A stretch of 64,000 bases of DNA. Source: Chryseobacterium bernardetii. GTDB lineage: Bacteria; Bacteroidota; Bacteroidia; Flavobacteriales; Weeksellaceae. The notes beneath the pieces were generated by a model that was not told the origin of the DNA, did not search any database, and worked only from the letters and a program-made list of their open reading frames with translations. This document shows positions 1 through 6,493 of the stretch, one piece after another (the first letter of the stretch is position 1; each line of letters opens with the position of its first letter). The DNA lies in contig NZ_CP033932.1 of assembly GCF_003815975.1 (NCBI RefSeq), positions 4,383,501 through 4,447,500 on the forward strand, given 5' to 3'. The translations under genes were made by a program, and so were the position numbers.

Positions 1-2
1 GC

Positions 3-104
3 TATTCCATCATAGAGCTTCAGGAAACTGAAATTGAACTTCGGGAAGGTCTATTTCACAACGGAACAGGTTCTGTGATCCGTTTCGTGGGACAGAAGCA
101 ATAG
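3..104 (+). CDS. C-terminal tail of an unidentified protein (5' end outside window)
   Basis: An open frame enters from the left edge and runs 33 codons to a TAG at 102-104. The tail reads as ordinary soluble protein (alternating charged and hydrophobic residues, ends VGQKQ). It is too short to assign to a family. The start lies outside the window, so only the stop is certain. Confidence 0.5.
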   Translation, partial: YSIIELQETEIELREGLFHNGTGSVIRFVGQKQ

Positions 105-113
105 TAGGCCACG

Positions 114-170
114 TTGTCATTCTGTGAGAATCTATATTTTTACAGTATTGAGCTTCCTGCAGAATGACAA
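114..170. repeat. Palindromic intergenic element
   Basis: Perfect 11-bp inverted arms (114-124 and 160-170, core TGTCATTCTG / CAGAATGACA) flank a 35-bp centre. It lies just after the truncated gene. The 3' arm has no T-run, so it is better read as a dispersed palindromic repeat than as a classical terminator. Confidence 0.5.
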
Positions 171-308
171 TTGGAGTGAATTGACCCAGCTTTACTCATA
201 TGAAAATACTCCTGAATTTTTGAAAAATCCAGGTTTTTATTTCTGTTTCAAATCTTTTCAGGTTCCTAGAGCGGAATAATATTTGAACGTTTATTGAAAA
301 ATAACGTT

Positions 309-1043
309 ATGCCTGAAGGTCCATCTATAATTTTAATGAAAGAAAGCCTGCAGAAGTTTGTTGGTCATAAAGTAACAGACGCATCAGGTAATGCAAAATT
401 TGATAAGGAAATATATATTGGCCAAACACTTCGTGAGATCCGCACCTTTGGAAAGCAGACTTATCTGGTTTTTGACAAAACAGCCATCCGTATTCATTTA
501 CTGATGTTTGGTTCTTACAGTATTGATGAACAGACAAAACCTGATAAAAGTTTACGTTTAGCTCTTTTTTTCTCGAATGAAGCCTTATATTTTTATACCT
601 GTTCCGTAAAGCCGGTTGAATTGGAATTACTGTCTGCTATTGACTGGGAAGCAGATGTTATGAGCGATATTTGGAACCCCAAAAAAGCAGAAAACAAACT
701 GAAATCTAATCCCAAAATGATGGTTTGTGATGCTTTAATGAATCAGGATATATTTTCCGGAGTAGGAAATATCATCAAAAATGAGGTTCTTTTCAGAATT
801 GGTGTACAACCGGAAAGCCTAACAGGAAATTTACCTGCTAAAAAACGAAAGGAACTTATTGCAGAAGCCAGAAATTACAGTTTCGAATTCCTGGAATGGA
901 AAAGGGAATTTGTACTAAAGAAGCACTGGCTGGTACATACCAAATCCATCTGCCCTATTTGTGGACAAAAGCTCATTAAGAAAAAAACAGGAATTGGGAA
1001 AAGAAGAAGTTTTTATTGTGAAAAGGACCAGAAAATTTATTGA
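309..1043 (+). CDS. Fpg/Nei-family DNA glycosylase (endonuclease VIII-like)
   Basis: Base-excision repair glycosylase/AP lyase that removes oxidised bases. The start is the ATG at 309, not the upstream in-frame codon at 294, because it gives the family N-terminus M-P-E-G-P whose proline is the Schiff-base nucleophile after Met removal. The H2TH region contains the conserved DxFSGVGNIIKNEVLF segment (about residues 150-165). A C-terminal zinc-finger region begins with CPIC, but the second pair reads C-E-K-D, so the fourth zinc ligand is Asp instead of Cys. The protein is 244 residues, normal for the family, and stands alone. Substrate range (Nei versus Fpg) cannot be settled from the sequence. 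Confidence 0.85.
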   Translation: MPEGPSIILMKESLQKFVGHKVTDASGNAKFDKEIYIGQTLREIRTFGKQTYLVFDKTAIRIHLLMFGSYSIDEQTKPDKSLRLALFFSNEALYFYTCSVKPVELELLSAIDWEADVMSDIWNPKKAENKLKSNPKMMVCDALMNQDIFSGVGNIIKNEVLFRIGVQPESLTGNLPAKKRKELIAEARNYSFEFLEWKREFVLKKHWLVHTKSICPICGQKLIKKKTGIGKRRSFYCEKDQKIY

Positions 1044-1102
1044 AATCCTCTATCTTGAAAGCGTAGCGGATATAAATTTCGGCTCAGGCCGGATGTATGC
1101 AT

Positions 1103-1275
1103 CTAGTCTGCCCCTAAAAGTCCGCCCGCATATTTTGTAAAAAACTCAGCTTTATACACTTTCCCTATCGGAATTTCAGCTTCCTCAATATATATATTAT
1201 GATTATCAAATGAATCTATATAATCGCATTCACTACATATGATTTACTTACCCCGATAAAATTCTCTCCTGAAAC
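1103..1275 (-). pseudogene. Remnant of a LytTR-type response regulator (DNA-binding end)
   Basis: Read on the minus strand, this translates to the end of a LytTR DNA-binding domain: ENFIGVSKSYVVN, then after a one-base loss at about 1226-1227 DYIDSFDNHNIYIEEAEIPIG, then KVYKAEFFTKYAGG to a TAG at 1103-1105. The pattern (F-I-x-V-x-K-S-Y-V-V-N ... IPIG..Y...F) is the classic LytTR core. No receiver domain or start is present upstream, and the reading frame is broken inside the domain. I infer a decayed gene fragment. Confidence 0.65.
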
Positions 1276-1336
1276 TATACAGAGACTAAAATGAGCAAAG
1301 AATGAAAATTGATAAAGGATAATAATACCACCAATA

Positions 1337-1672
1337 TTAATGGGTTCCCATTTTTGAAAATACATTAATTACAATCACTCCGATAATAATCAGAGCAATT
1401 CCTATGATAGCCGGCAGATCCGGAACCTGTTTGAATGCCACAATCCCGATTATCGTGATGAAAACAATCCCTACTCCGGACCAGATAGCATATGTAATCC
1501 CAACAGGGATCTGACGAAGGCTCAGACTTAAAAAATAAAAAGCACACGCATATCCTACTATGGTAACAACAGAGGGCCACAGCTTAGAAAACTCTTCTGA
1601 TTTTTTCAGAAAGGTAGTGGCTATGATTTCGAATATTATAGCCAAAGCCAAAAAAAGATAACTGCGTCCCAT
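1337..1672 (-). CDS. SMR-family small multidrug/guanidinium exporter
   Basis: A 111-residue, four-helix inner-membrane protein of the small multidrug resistance family (EmrE/SugE/Gdx fold), which works as a dual-topology dimer with proton antiport. The start at 1672 (MGRSYLFL) is preferred over upstream in-frame ATG 1735 because it puts the membrane-embedded catalytic Glu at position 15 (EmrE Glu14). Conserved YAIWSGVG in helix 3 and GIALIIIGVIVIN in helix 4 are visible. There is no paired SMR gene beside it, so a homodimer is likely. Drug versus guanidinium export cannot be told from sequence. Confidence 0.88.
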   Translation of the reverse strand: MGRSYLFLALAIIFEIIATTFLKKSEEFSKLWPSVVTIVGYACAFYFLSLSLRQIPVGITYAIWSGVGIVFITIIGIVAFKQVPDLPAIIGIALIIIGVIVINVFSKMGTH

Positions 1673-1736
1673 AAAGTATATATTTATACAAAAATAACAA
1701 AACCTGTTCCCTGTACCCAAAAAAGTTCCTTCCACA

Positions 1737-2139
1737 GCCTCTGTTTTCGTTTTTCATCCAATGAAACTTACAAGAAGAAGATGGAGTTCCTGCTATGACA
1801 CAAGAAGCATGTCATAAATCTGACAACTGACAAAAAAATTCAACGCAAAAATCCCCGATAAAAATAAATTTTCTTAACATAGGAATTACTTTCTGCCTTA
1901 AATTTTCCATTACTACATATCATTTTACTGCAGTATTATGCTGAGCATTGTTTATTGTTTGTTTTATCAAGTCCAATATATAAGTCTGTAAACGGTTAAC
2001 ATTTTTACATTTTTTTAAAGACAGAACAATAAATATATTAATAAATTCGCAATAATACATTAACAAAATGTAAACAAAAAATCACTTAAAAATTAAATAA
2101 AACATTCATAACACACTGATATACATCATAGTGATTTGC
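1737..2139. other. Gene-free AT-rich stretch
   Basis: No credible coding frame. It contains an imperfect inverted pair around 2008-2017 (TTTACATTTT) and 2065-2074 (AAAATGTAAA). Nothing else supportable is seen before the promoter at 2140. Confidence 0.5.
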
Positions 2140-2170
2140 TTTGGCACGTGATTTGAAAGCTGTAATATTG
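2140..2170 (+). promoter_or_regulatory. Bacteroidota-type promoter (TTTG-N19-TAATATTG)
   Basis: TTTG at 2140-2143, a 19-bp spacer, then TAATATTG at 2163-2170. This matches the -33/-7 consensus (TTTG / TAnnTTTG) with one mismatch in the -7 box. It lies 50 bp upstream of the 26-codon ORF at 2220. Confidence 0.65.
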
Positions 2171-2219
2171 CAATTGAAAGATTAATAAAAAAAAGTCAAA
2201 TAATTAAAAATAATACAAA

Positions 2220-2300
2220 ATGATAACTTACATCGGTATCGCAACATGTTTAGTAGTATTCTCATCATATTTCATGACAGTAAGAAGAGAAAGAAACTAA
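2220..2300 (+). CDS. 26-residue single-span membrane peptide (hypothetical)
   Basis: A short ORF from ATG 2220 to TAA 2300. The peptide has a hydrophobic stretch (about residues 2-18, MITYIGIATCLVVFSSYF) followed by the basic tail TVRRERN, the shape of a small integral membrane peptide with its C-terminus in the cytoplasm. It sits between a good promoter (2140-2170) and a strong terminator (2460-2495), so the whole unit is about 320 nt. I do not recognise the peptide. The alternative is that the transcript acts mainly as a small RNA and the ORF is incidental. Confidence 0.5.
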   Translation: MITYIGIATCLVVFSSYFMTVRRERN

Positions 2301-2376
2301 TCATTAAATCAAAAAGCCTATAGCAAAACTATACTAATTATATTGTTTTATGTTTTTACTCTGAGAAAATCAGACT

Positions 2377-2403
2377 GCTCTTTTACCAACAGGGTAAAAG
2401 GGC
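2377..2403 (+). other. Stem-loop inside the small transcript
   Basis: An 11-bp stem (one G-U pair) closes a 5-nt AACAG loop: arms 2377-2387 and 2393-2403. It lies between the 26-codon ORF and the terminator. It has no U-tract, so it looks like a structural element of the RNA. Confidence 0.55.
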
Positions 2404-2459
2404 CTAAAAACATAGCAAAAAGATCTTAGTTTCATAACAAATTTTAATATCCAAATGAT

Positions 2460-2495
2460 AAATCCGGACATGTGTGTCCGGATTTGTTTTTTGTT
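2460..2495 (+). terminator. Strong intrinsic terminator
   Basis: Perfect 11-bp stem AAATCCGGACA / TGTCCGGATTT (2460-2470, 2475-2485) with loop TGTG, followed by GTTTTTTG. It ends the transcript carrying the 26-residue peptide. Confidence 0.85.
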
Positions 2496-2647
2496 GTAAA
2501 AATAACATTTAAATTACTCCTGAAAACATTACTCATAATTAATTACTGTTTCCTTCTCTGGCCTAGCTGTTTATTCGCATTCAGGATGCTTAACATCATT
2601 TTATAAAGCCTTATCTTTGTTAGATTCAAGAACCATTAATAGTCATC

Positions 2648-3367
2648 ATGAATCTGTACAACCTCATTATTCAAGATAAAGAACAGGTAAGCCTTAACGA
2701 TGTATTTCTCAATAAAGACAGCAAAGATCAGCTTATACAGCTTATCAAAGAACACACATACAGTAAGGAACTTCAGGAATATGGGCTTCCGGTGAATCAT
2801 AAGATTCTTCTTCAGGGAAGTTCAGGATGCGGAAAGACTATGACTGCAAAGGCCATTGCCAATGCTCTTGGAAAAAACATCATCATTTTAAATTTAAGCA
2901 ATATTGTTTCTTCCAGAATTGGGGAAACCTCCCAGAATATTAAGATGATTTTTGATAAAGCAGCAAGAGAAAGATCGGTACTTTTTCTTGATGAACTGGA
3001 TCAGATCGGGAAAGCAAGAGGCAGTGATGATAAGGATGTAGGTGAAATGAGAAGACTGGTGAATACTTTGCTTCAGCTTATTGATTATTACCCTGAAAAT
3101 GCTCTTTTACTGTGTGCTACCAATCATCCGGAGATCATTGATACTGCCCTGCTAAGACGTTTCCAGCTTAGGATCAATTATGAAATGCCTTCTGCTGAAT
3201 TTCTGGATAATTTCTACGACACACTGCTCAGCCAATTTCCGGAGGATATGAGAACTATTGAAAGGAAATATTCCATTTCCTTTGCAGAGGCTAAAGACCA
3301 TGCGTTAACAGCCGTAAAAACAGCATTAATTCAAAAACTGGAAGCCAGAGAAACTACCCAATTATGA
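2648..3367 (+). CDS. AAA-family ATPase (single domain)
   Basis: A 239-residue cytoplasmic AAA ATPase. Walker A GSSGCGKT at residues 57-64, Walker B VLFLDE at 111-116, a sensor-1 region CATN, and an arginine-finger region LLRRF follow in the usual order. There is no N-terminal substrate domain or protease domain, so it is a minimal ATPase like those that remodel a partner protein. Its stop overlaps the start of the next gene by four bases (ATGA at 3364-3367), so it is almost certainly translated together with yggS. The function of the pair is not known to me. Confidence 0.85.
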   Translation: MNLYNLIIQDKEQVSLNDVFLNKDSKDQLIQLIKEHTYSKELQEYGLPVNHKILLQGSSGCGKTMTAKAIANALGKNIIILNLSNIVSSRIGETSQNIKMIFDKAARERSVLFLDELDQIGKARGSDDKDVGEMRRLVNTLLQLIDYYPENALLLCATNHPEIIDTALLRRFQLRINYEMPSAEFLDNFYDTLLSQFPEDMRTIERKYSISFAEAKDHALTAVKTALIQKLEARETTQL

Positions 3368-4110
3368 AAGAAGACATCCTTCACAACCTGAAAGACATCA
3401 GTAGACGGATTCAGAATGCCTGTGAAAAAGCAGGAAGAAATCCTGAAGAAGTTAAGCTTTTATTAGCTACCAAAACTGTTTCTGCAGAACGTATTAAGAT
3501 CGCTCTGGAAAACGGGCAAACTTTGATCGCAGAAAATAAAGTTCAGGAGCTGAAGGAGAAATATGAAGACCTGAAGAACACACCTCATGAAAGCCATTTT
3601 ATAGGTCATCTTCAGACAAATAAAGTTAAAGATATCCTGAAATATGATGTTACCTGTGTTCAGTCACTGGATCGTTTAGAGTTGGCAGAAAAATTACATC
3701 AAAGACTTTCAGCAGAAAACAAAACTCTTGAAGTCTTACTTCAGGTAAATACGTCTAATGAGGAAAGCAAATTCGGTGTATCTCCAAATGATGCCATAGA
3801 ATTAACCCGAAAAGTTTCCGAATTCTCAACATTAAAAATAAAAGGTTTAATGACTATCGGCCTGTTCAGTGCAGAGACCGAAAAGGTGAGATCCTGTTTT
3901 AAAATCCTGAAAAATATTCAGCAGGACATTATCCGTGAAAATATTCCCGGTGTAGAAATGAAAGAGCTTTCCATGGGCATGAGCGGAGACCTTGAAACCG
4001 CTATTGAAGAAGGTGCCACCATTGTACGTGTTGGAACTGCTGTATTTGGTGCAAGAATCTACCCAGACAGCTATTACTGGGACGAAGGTAACAACAATAA
4101 GGAGGAATAA
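3364..4110 (+). CDS. YggS/PLPBP-family pyridoxal-phosphate homeostasis protein
   Basis: A 248-residue PLP-binding protein with a single alanine-racemase-like barrel. The family controls free PLP and amino/keto-acid balance and is not a known enzyme. The PLP lysine is K37 in LLLATKT. The signature HFIGHLQTNKVK, VNTSNEESKFG and SMGMSGDLETAIEEGATIVRVGTAVFG segments are all intact. The start overlaps the stop of the AAA ATPase gene (ATGA), so the two form an operon. In many bacteria yggS sits with cell-division or proC genes, so the AAA partner is a notable difference. Confidence 0.93.
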   Translation: MKEDILHNLKDISRRIQNACEKAGRNPEEVKLLLATKTVSAERIKIALENGQTLIAENKVQELKEKYEDLKNTPHESHFIGHLQTNKVKDILKYDVTCVQSLDRLELAEKLHQRLSAENKTLEVLLQVNTSNEESKFGVSPNDAIELTRKVSEFSTLKIKGLMTIGLFSAETEKVRSCFKILKNIQQDIIRENIPGVEMKELSMGMSGDLETAIEEGATIVRVGTAVFGARIYPDSYYWDEGNNNKEE

Positions 4111-4202
4111 TTATTTAAACGGGCAATAAAACTACTTTTATAAGTCTACAATATCGGTATACTTTTTGATTATAAAACACTAGCAACCAAACAAATGCAA
4201 TT

Positions 4203-4376
4203 ATGATCAGAAAATTACTTTCGGGCTGTCTTTTATTGGCAGTATTATTCTTTTACTCATGTGAAAAAGAAAACACACAGATGAAAAGTGGAATCTCACT
4301 TGAAACTATTTCAATGATAACCGTACTTACTATGGGAGTAGCCATTTTGGTGGCCTACAGCTATAAGAGAAGATAA
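4203..4376 (+). CDS. 57-residue lipoprotein with C-terminal membrane span (hypothetical)
   Basis: An ORF from ATG 4203 to TAA 4376. It starts with a basic N-terminus and hydrophobic core leading to a lipobox (LFFYSC, Cys20). A short polar linker follows, then a second hydrophobic segment (about residues 38-53, SMITVLTMGVAILVAY) and a basic end YKRR. This predicts a tiny protein held at the outer face by lipid and spanning the inner membrane. It lies 92 bp after yggS and before a terminator at 4404. I do not recognise a family. Confidence 0.6.
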   Translation: MIRKLLSGCLLLAVLFFYSCEKENTQMKSGISLETISMITVLTMGVAILVAYSYKRR

Positions 4377-4403
4377 ATGAATATGACAGAAAAACAATAG
4401 AAC

Positions 4404-4436
4404 ACCTCTCAGTTTTGGGAGGTCTTTTTGTTTTTA
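4404..4436 (+). terminator. Intrinsic terminator after the small lipoprotein gene
   Basis: A 7-bp stem ACCTCTC / GGGAGGT (one G-U pair) with loop AGTTTT at 4404-4423, followed by CTTTTTGTTTTT. Confidence 0.75.
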
Positions 4437-4538
4437 TTTAAAAAGAATTTAGTACAAATTTTCTGCTCCACATCTTAATATCCACCACAATTTTCTATCT
4501 TTACTCATATAAACCTTCAAATAAGATTAAAACCACAA

Positions 4539-4952
4539 ATGGAACAGAAAGTACATCAGGGGAGAAATGTAAAAAGATTCAGAGAAATGCTGGGCATTAA
4601 ACAGGAAGCTTTGGCATTGGATTTAGGTGACGACTGGAACCAAAAGAAAGTCTCATTATTGGAACAGAAAGAAACTATTGAAGATCCTCTTCTTCAAAAA
4701 ATATCTGATGTATTAAAAATTCCTGTGGAAGCATTTCAGAATTTTGATGAAGAACAGGCTGTAAATATTATAGCCAATACTTTTTCTTTAGATAATGGTT
4801 CAATATTCAATGCCCATAATACTAATCCTGTATTCAATCCAGTTGAGACAATTCTCAAAATACATGAAGAGAAAATTGCACTTTATGAAAGAATGCTGAA
4901 GGAAAAGGATGATATGATGACAAGGCTTGAAGGACTGATTAAAAACAAGTAA
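4539..4952 (+). CDS. XRE-family helix-turn-helix transcriptional regulator
   Basis: A 137-residue protein with an N-terminal Cro/CI-type HTH (about residues 8-65; NVKRFREMLGIKQEALALDL followed by the recognition region) and a C-terminal alpha-helical/coiled-coil segment (about 100-135, EEKIALYERMLKEKDD) probably for dimerisation. Its own intrinsic terminator lay directly downstream and is now split by IS copy 1. There is no toxin or phage partner, so the target is unknown. Confidence 0.8.
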   Translation: MEQKVHQGRNVKRFREMLGIKQEALALDLGDDWNQKKVSLLEQKETIEDPLLQKISDVLKIPVEAFQNFDEEQAVNIIANTFSLDNGSIFNAHNTNPVFNPVETILKIHEEKIALYERMLKEKDDMMTRLEGLIKNK

Positions 4953-4970
4953 AAAATCATTCGTGCTTTG

Positions 4971-4998
4971 AGATTGCTTCGCTACGCCCGCAATGACT
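4971..4998. repeat. Possible dispersed-repeat fragment
   Basis: The stretch AGATTGCTTCGCTACGC...GCAATGAC pairs ATTGC with GCAAT and resembles short palindromic repeats scattered in flavobacterial intergenic DNA. This relies on memory of the motif, not a search. Confidence 0.3.
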
Positions 4999-5010
4999 AT
5001 GAATAAAAGC

Positions 5011-5026
5011 AAAATCCCTTTCAGTG
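5011..5026 (+). terminator. Left half of a terminator split by IS copy 1
   Basis: AAAATCCCTTTCA at 5011-5023 is the exact complement of TGAAAGGGATTTT at 6461-6473 on the far side of the insertion. Without the element and one copy of the 3-bp duplication this would be a 13-bp stem with loop GTGA and a T-tract on both sides, i.e. a bidirectional terminator between the XRE gene and gcvP. Confidence 0.85.
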
Positions 5027-5074
5027 ATGTGGACTGCCCCCAAAAAGTTAGACACTTTTTAGGGGCATTTTTTT

Positions 5075-5602
5075 ATGTATAGAAAAGAAAAATTTAGCGT
5101 TGCTTTCAAATTAGAATGTATTAACCTCCACAAAAATTCTCATCGTTCAATTGGATCTATAGCAACAGAGAAAGGATTTAACGAAAGTAATCTACGCAAG
5201 TGGATGGGCTTTTATAATAAGTACGGAATCTCGGGTTTACAACCAAGAAGAAATAAGATCTATTCTGTGAATTTCAAGGTTAAAGTTTTAAAAACTATCG
5301 AAATAGAACATATCTCACAAAGAGAAGCATGTATCCGATTTGATATCGCAGCTCAATCTACCGTGCTGAATTGGCAAAGGGATTACGAAAAAAGTGGTAT
5401 TTTAGGATTAAAGAATAAACCTAAAGGAAGGCCCTGTATTATGAGTGATTACAAGCGTAAAAAAAGAAAGTCTGATAAGCCATTGACCAGAGAAGAAGAA
5501 CTTTTATTGGAAAACGAAAGATTGCGAGCTGAAATTGATTTTCTAAAAAAGTTAGACGCCTTAACTCTCAAAAAGAACAAGCAGAGGCCATCGAAGGATT
5601 AA
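5075..5602 (+). CDS. IS3-family transposase OrfA (copy 1)
   Basis: A 175-residue DNA-binding subunit of the IS150-like transposase. Two helix-turn-helix modules are visible: residues about 8-45 (KLECINLHKNSHRSIGSIAT) and about 60-110 (KVLKTIEIEHISQREACIRF). A leucine-rich coiled coil follows at the end (LTREEELLLENERLRAEIDFLKK). The -1 slippery heptamer AAAAAAG at 5545-5551 lies in this coiled coil and joins OrfA to the OrfB frame, giving an OrfAB product of about 452 residues. No stop interrupts the OrfB frame between the slip site and the OrfB ATG. Confidence 0.9.
   Translation: MYRKEKFSVAFKLECINLHKNSHRSIGSIATEKGFNESNLRKWMGFYNKYGISGLQPRRNKIYSVNFKVKVLKTIEIEHISQREACIRFDIAAQSTVLNWQRDYEKSGILGLKNKPKGRPCIMSDYKRKKRKSDKPLTREEELLLENERLRAEIDFLKKLDALTLKKNKQRPSKD
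5545..5551 (+). promoter_or_regulatory. Programmed -1 frameshift site (A-AAA-AAG)
   Basis: The heptamer is in phase with OrfA as A AAA AAG. Slipping back one base continues K-K-V-R-R-L in the OrfB frame, open through 6432. IS3-family elements make the full transposase this way. Confidence 0.75.
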
Positions 5603-5643
5603 GGCGAAAATATAATCTGTCGCTCCTGCTGGATTGTACAGGT

Positions 5644-6432
5644 ATGGCCAGAAGTAGTTTCTATTACCATCAGAAAGCTCTTAATAAAAAGGATAAGTAT
5701 GGAAAAGTAAAAACTTTGATCAAACAGATTTATCATAGGCATAAAGGTCGATTTGGATACCGTCGTATTACTTTGATGATGAAACAGCAAGGAATTGTAA
5801 TTAATCATAAAACGGTCTTAAGACTAATGAAGGCACTGGGATTGAAAAGTATCATTAGGGTTAAGAAATACAGATCTTACCGGGGAGAGCAAGGCAGGAT
5901 AGCACCAAATATTCTGGAGAGGAACTTTAAGGCAGATCAGCCAAACAGAAAATGGGCCACTGATGTGACAGAGTTTAACGTATCAGGCAGTAAATTGTAT
6001 CTTTCGCCGATAATTGACCTTTACAATGGCGAGATTATCAGTTATGATCTCTCGGAAAGGCCTGTCTTTGCGCAGGTTATGAATATGCTCAAAAAAGGGT
6101 TTAGAAAGATTAAGAATACTGAAAACCTCATTATCCACTCTGATCAAGGCTGGCAATATCAAATGAAAACCTATCAGCACATGTTAAAAGAAAAAGGCAT
6201 TATCCAAAGTATGTCCCGCAAAGGAAACTGCCTTGATAATGCGGTAATAGAAAACTTCTTTGGAACTTTAAAATCTGAAATGTTCTATATTAAGAAATTT
6301 AAAACCATTGATGAACTCAAAAAAGAAATAAAGAAGTATATCAATTACTATAATAACGACAGAATAAGACTTAATCTAAAAGGAAAGAGTCCGGTACAGT
6401 ACCGAACTCTTTCATATAATAATATTGTTTAA
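5644..6432 (+). CDS. IS3-family transposase OrfB, DDE integrase domain (copy 1)
   Basis: A 262-residue catalytic part. An HTH_21-like segment (about residues 20-75) is followed by an rve integrase core. The DDE acids are visible as WATDVTEF (first Asp), IIHSDQGWQY (second Asp) and DNAVIENFFGTLKSE (Glu). The C-terminus has the usual YYNNDRIRLNLKGKSPVQYR end. It appears intact and therefore probably active, chiefly as an OrfAB frameshift product. An independent ATG start at 5644 is possible. Confidence 0.92.
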   Translation: MARSSFYYHQKALNKKDKYGKVKTLIKQIYHRHKGRFGYRRITLMMKQQGIVINHKTVLRLMKALGLKSIIRVKKYRSYRGEQGRIAPNILERNFKADQPNRKWATDVTEFNVSGSKLYLSPIIDLYNGEIISYDLSERPVFAQVMNMLKKGFRKIKNTENLIIHSDQGWQYQMKTYQHMLKEKGIIQSMSRKGNCLDNAVIENFFGTLKSEMFYIKKFKTIDELKKEIKKYINYYNNDRIRLNLKGKSPVQYRTLSYNNIV

Positions 6433-6460
6433 TTTTGTCTAAACTTTTGGGTGCAGTCTA

Positions 6461-6476
6461 TGAAAGGGATTTTTTA
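6461..6476 (+). terminator. Right half of the terminator split by IS copy 1
   Basis: TGAAAGGGATTTT (6461-6473) plus more T residues. It is the complement of 5011-5023 and lies 18 bp from the gcvP stop, so it also formed the terminator of the convergent gcvP gene before the insertion. Confidence 0.85.
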
Positions 6477-6493
6477 TAGCTAAAAAACTAATA

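Larger units (their letters stand above)
5030..6459 (+). mobile_element. IS3-family insertion sequence (IS150-like), copy 1
   Basis: A 1430-bp element with imperfect terminal inverted repeats (left TGGACTGCCCCCAAAAAGTT, right end complement AGACTGCACCCAAAAGTTT), two overlapping transposase frames and a DDE catalytic domain. Flanking ATG at 5027-5029 and 6460-6462 is a 3-bp target duplication. The last base could be 6460 if the A is counted as part of the element. It is inserted in the loop of an intrinsic terminator, in the direction of the upstream gene. It is identical to copy 2 (29210-30639) except C/T at 5880, a silent Tyr codon change, so the spread is recent. Confidence 0.93.

Noticed and set aside
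2008..2074. Inverted TTTACATTTT / AAAATGTAAA as an operator or origin
   Set aside because: AT-rich chance pairing is likely; no adjacent structure or conserved protein site supports it.
5983..6180. Minus-strand ORFs inside the IS elements
   Set aside because: They overlap the transposase frame, appear in both copies for the same reason, and have no independent features.
5012..6475. CRISPR array or attachment site around the duplicated IS ends
   Set aside because: Only two distant identical copies with IS structure; no spacer pattern exists.
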